The translations under genes and the position numbers were made by a program. The notes below the pieces were generated by a model, which was given only the letters and a program-made list of their open reading frames with translations, was not told the origin of the DNA and ran no database searches. From an uncultured Lachnospiraceae bacterium (GTDB lineage Bacteria; Bacillota; Clostridia; Lachnospirales; Lachnospiraceae): a stretch of 8,117 nucleotides of DNA. Position 1 is the stretch's first letter, and each line of letters opens with the position of its first letter. The stretch spans positions 1 through 8,117 of the forward strand of contig CAOKHR010000101.1 of assembly GCA_948468325.1 (NCBI GenBank), written 5' to 3'. This document shows, one piece after another, positions 6,272-8,117 of this stretch.

Positions 6272-6778
6272 ATGGAAAAAGAAGTTGCAGAGCTTTTGCA
6301 GAAATTTAATCTGACGATAACAACGGCAGAGTCGTGTACCGGAGGGCTGATTGCAGCCACACTTGTCAATGTGCCGGGGATTTCCGGTCAGTTTCAGGAG
6401 GGCTATATTACGTATTCGAATGTGGCGAAGGAGAAGCTGCTTAAAGTTTCCCACAAGACACTGGAATGTTTTGGAGCGGTCAGCAGCCAGACGGCAGAAG
6501 AGATGGCCCGCGGAGCGAGAAAAGCCGCAGATGCAGATATAGCGATTGTTTCGACGGGAATTGCAGGTCCGGACGGAGGAACAAAAGAAAAACCGGCGGG
6601 ACTGGTATATCTGGGATGTGCTTATCGGGATGAGGTCAAAGTGGAACGTCATATTTTTACCGGTGACAGGCAGAATGTGCGGACGGAATCTGTAAGAGCG
6701 GCGCTTGCACTTGTTGTGCGGATGATAAAGCAATACGCCGGTGAAGGAGATGCTTATGAGAATTATTGCGGGGAGTAA
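6272..6778 (+). CDS. pncC: Nicotinamide-nucleotide amidase (CinA C-terminal domain protein)
   Basis: Proteins of this domain deamidate nicotinamide mononucleotide to nicotinate mononucleotide, recycling the NMN released by NAD-dependent DNA ligase and other NAD-consuming reactions. The 168-residue protein is only the CinA C-terminal domain. ESCTGG (residues 20-25) holds the proposed catalytic serine, GYITYSNVAK (44-53) a conserved lysine, GAVSSQTAEEMA spans 68-79, and STGIAGPDGG spans 94-103. The N-terminal MoCF_biosynth-like (COG1058) domain of full-length CinA is absent, and the upstream bases are occupied by pgsA, so this is a genuine stand-alone form and not a missed start. AAGGAG (6257-6262), overlapping the pgsA stop, is nine bases before the ATG. 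The 3' end overlaps rsmD by 23 bases. Bacillus and many clostridia have full-length cinA followed by recA here; no recA is present. The activity is inferred from the family. Confidence 0.92.
   Translation: MEKEVAELLQKFNLTITTAESCTGGLIAATLVNVPGISGQFQEGYITYSNVAKEKLLKVSHKTLECFGAVSSQTAEEMARGARKAADADIAIVSTGIAGPDGGTKEKPAGLVYLGCAYRDEVKVERHIFTGDRQNVRTESVRAALALVVRMIKQYAGEGDAYENYCGE
6743..6750 (+). promoter_or_regulatory. Ribosome binding site that sets the rsmD start
   Basis: GAAGGAGA lies inside the 3' end of pncC, with its AAGGAG core (6744-6749) six bases before the ATG at 6756. That spacing is ideal for 6756. It rules out the upstream in-frame GTG at 6741, which would begin before the site, and leaves no spacing for the ATG at 6750. 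Confidence 0.85.
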
Positions 6779-7307
6779 ACGGAGGCTGCGCCTGAAAACT
6801 CTGGAGGGAAAAGATGTACGTCCGACAACGGACAGAATAAAAGAGACGTTGTTTAATATACTGCAGCCGGAAATCCCCGGATGCTATTTTCTGGATTTAT
6901 TTGCGGGAAGCGGCCAGATTGGATTGGAAGCAGTCAGCCGCGGTGCACGGTATGCCGTATTTGTGGAGCATGCAAAGAAAGCAGCCGACTGCATCAGAGA
7001 AAATATAGCTTCTACAAAATCAGAAAAAGAAACGTATCTTTACCAGATGGATGTCATGTCAGCCATTGGTTCCATGGAAGGGAAATATCAGTTTGATCTC
7101 ATATTTATGGATCCTCCCTACGGAAAATTTCTGGAAAAAGAAGCGCTTGCATCTCTGGAAAGCTCTTCTTTATTGAAAAAAGATACGCTGATTATTGTAG
7201 AAGCAGATCTTAGTACCGATTTTTCCTATCTGGATGAAATGGGTTATGAGGTGATCAGAGAGAAAAAATATAAAACAAATGTCCATATATTTATGAAAAA
7301 AGTATAA
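6756..7307 (+). CDS. rsmD: 16S rRNA (guanine(966)-N(2))-methyltransferase RsmD
   Basis: RsmD methylates N2 of G966 in 16S rRNA during small-subunit assembly, using S-adenosylmethionine. With the start chosen at 6756 the protein is 183 residues, the usual size. MRIIAGSKR is the canonical beginning of the family. VRPTTDRIKETLFNIL (21-36) is the conserved substrate-side motif. LDLFAGSGQIGLEAVSRGA (46-64) is the SAM-binding motif I. DPPY (119-122) is the motif IV signature of exocyclic amino methyltransferases. Longer readings from GTG 6741 or ATG 6750 are in frame but lack the family's N-terminus and proper ribosome binding spacing. It overlaps pncC by 23 bases and is followed 11 bases later by coaD. 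The rsmD-coaD pairing is conserved across many bacteria (ylbH-coaD in Bacillus). The function is secure at family level. Confidence 0.94.
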   Translation: MRIIAGSKRRLRLKTLEGKDVRPTTDRIKETLFNILQPEIPGCYFLDLFAGSGQIGLEAVSRGARYAVFVEHAKKAADCIRENIASTKSEKETYLYQMDVMSAIGSMEGKYQFDLIFMDPPYGKFLEKEALASLESSSLLKKDTLIIVEADLSTDFSYLDEMGYEVIREKKYKTNVHIFMKKV

Positions 7308-7318
7308 TTGGAGGACTT

Positions 7319-7804
7319 ATGAGACGAGCGATTTATCCAGGAAGCTTCGATCCCGTTACGTTTGGCCATCAGGATATTATAGAACGTTCTTCGGCCATTT
7401 TTGATGAACTGATTGTGGGAGTATTGAACAACAGTGCGAAAAATTCATTGTTTTCTTTGAATGAACGTGTTAGTATGTTAAGAGAGCTGACAAAAGATAT
7501 TTCAAATGTAAAAGTAGATTCTTTTGACGGGCTTTTAGTAGATTATATGAAAAAAAGCGGTGCTACGATTATTGTGAGAGGCTTAAGGGCCGTTACTGAT
7601 TTTGAATATGAGCTTCAGATTGCGCAGACAAATCATGTGGAGAATCCGGAAGTAGAGACTGTATTTCTGACTACGAATCTGAAGTATTCTTATCTTAGTT
7701 CTTCTGTGGTGCGGGAATTTGCCGCTTACGGAGGTGACATCTCCAAGTTTGTCCCAGCACAGTTTGTTAACAGGATTTACGATAAATTTAATAAAAAAAA
7801 TTAA
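7319..7804 (+). CDS. coaD: Phosphopantetheine adenylyltransferase
   Basis: CoaD transfers AMP from ATP to 4'-phosphopantetheine, giving dephospho-CoA, the penultimate step of coenzyme A synthesis. The enzyme is cytosolic and usually hexameric. The 161-residue protein has the nucleotidyltransferase motif GSFDPVTFGH (residues 8-17, with H17 the catalytic histidine), K41 in NNSAKNSLF, the RGLRAVTDFEYELQIA segment (87-102), and the second ATP-binding motif SSSVVRE (127-133). The length is normal. GGAGG (7310-7314), just after the rsmD stop, lies four bases before the ATG. The gene ends with a run of eight A bases (7793-7800) directly before its stop, and the next gene starts 12 bases later. No promoter or terminator is visible on either side, so it appears to belong to the rimO operon. 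Confidence 0.97.
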   Translation: MRRAIYPGSFDPVTFGHQDIIERSSAIFDELIVGVLNNSAKNSLFSLNERVSMLRELTKDISNVKVDSFDGLLVDYMKKSGATIIVRGLRAVTDFEYELQIAQTNHVENPEVETVFLTTNLKYSYLSSSVVREFAAYGGDISKFVPAQFVNRIYDKFNKKN

Positions 7805-7816
7805 GGAGTGTCGGCG

Positions 7817-8117
7817 ATGAATAGCAGAATGGAGCAGATTATTGAAGAAATTGAAGAATACATAGAAGGCTGTAAAGTCCAGCGGTTATCAAATGGTTCA
7901 AAAATTATTGTAGATAAAGAGACAATAGCAGAACTGCTTACAGAGCTGCGTTTAAAAACACCGGAAGAAATTAAGCGTTATCAGAAAATTATCAGCAATA
8001 AAGAAGCGATTATGGCGGATGCCAAGTCAAAGGCAGATGCGATTATTGCACAGGCACAGATTCAGACAAATGAACTGGTCAGTGAACACGAAATTATGCA
8101 GCAGGCATATGCGCAGG
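7817..8117 (+). CDS. Uncharacterised coiled-coil protein, 3'-truncated by the window edge
   Basis: The frame from ATG 7817 is open for 100 codons to the right edge, preceded by AAGGAG (7803-7808) overlapping the coaD stop, with eight bases to the ATG. The first 45 residues are acidic with a short hydrophobic pattern: IIEEIEEYIEG, then a segment VDKETIAELLTELR. After TPEEIKRYQKIISNKE the sequence becomes Ala/Lys/Glu/Gln rich with small hydrophobic residues at regular spacing (MADAKSKADAIIAQAQIQ, residues 66-83). This suggests a long helix or coiled coil resembling DivIVA tails or ATP synthase b-type stalks. No signal peptide or membrane segment is visible. From memory, similar proteins after coaD in Lachnospiraceae are labelled simply 'ATPase', a doubtful name since no nucleotide-binding motif is seen here. 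The function is unknown; that the frame is a real gene is well supported. Confidence 0.86.
   Translation, partial: MNSRMEQIIEEIEEYIEGCKVQRLSNGSKIIVDKETIAELLTELRLKTPEEIKRYQKIISNKEAIMADAKSKADAIIAQAQIQTNELVSEHEIMQQAYAQ

Noticed and set aside
6741..6758. GTG 6741 or ATG 6750 as the rsmD start
   Set aside because: Both lie before or within the AAGGAG site; ATG 6756 has six-base spacing and gives the family's usual MRIIAG beginning.
7280..7308. TATAAT at 7303-7308 as a coaD promoter
   Set aside because: The 17-base-upstream hexamer TGTCCA matches only three of six -35 positions, and the predicted start near 7315 would leave coaD without its ribosome binding site.
7793..7823. A8 run at the end of coaD as programmed frameshifting
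   Set aside because: Slippage would add only about ten residues before TAG at 7821-7823 and no conserved product is evident; A runs are common at this base composition.

Overview
The window is an ordinary, densely packed housekeeping region from a low-to-moderate GC Firmicute. The best guess is a Clostridia of the Lachnospiraceae type. The evidence is the gene order yicC-remA-gmk-rpoZ (the Bacillus yloC-remA-gmk-rpoZ order), strong AGGAG ribosome binding sites, all genes on one strand, and gaps of a few bases. I saw no mobile element, CRISPR array, tRNA/rRNA or phage remnant, and no gene-free stretch over 300 bases. I did not find a convincing new system.

Left part (1-2203): the 3' three quarters of argH (arginine biosynthesis; its start lies off the left edge), then asd 29 bases downstream. 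Asd is of the archaeal/fungal-like class and makes aspartate semialdehyde for lysine/diaminopimelate, threonine and methionine. Both pathways draw on aspartate.

Middle part (2204-4386): an 86-base gap holds a near-consensus vegetative promoter (TTGCCA, 17 bases, TATAAT). It drives a compact operon: yicC (endoribonuclease family), remA (DNA-binding matrix regulator), gmk (guanylate kinase) and rpoZ (RNA polymerase omega). A strong intrinsic-terminator hairpin closes it.

Right part (4407-8117): a second tightly coupled run of rimO (ribosomal protein S12 methylthiotransferase), pgsA (phosphatidylglycerophosphate synthase), pncC/cinA C-terminal domain (NMN amidase), rsmD (16S rRNA methyltransferase), coaD (phosphopantetheine adenylyltransferase) and the first 100 codons of an uncharacterised coiled-coil gene cut by the right edge. 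Junctions are 4- and 23-base overlaps or gaps of 6 to 12 bases, so translation is probably coupled along the run.

The points most worth a second look are three. The terminator lies so close to rimO that the downstream operon has no room for its own promoter beyond it. The last gene is a coiled-coil protein next to coaD. The CinA protein has no N-terminal domain and no recA follows it.
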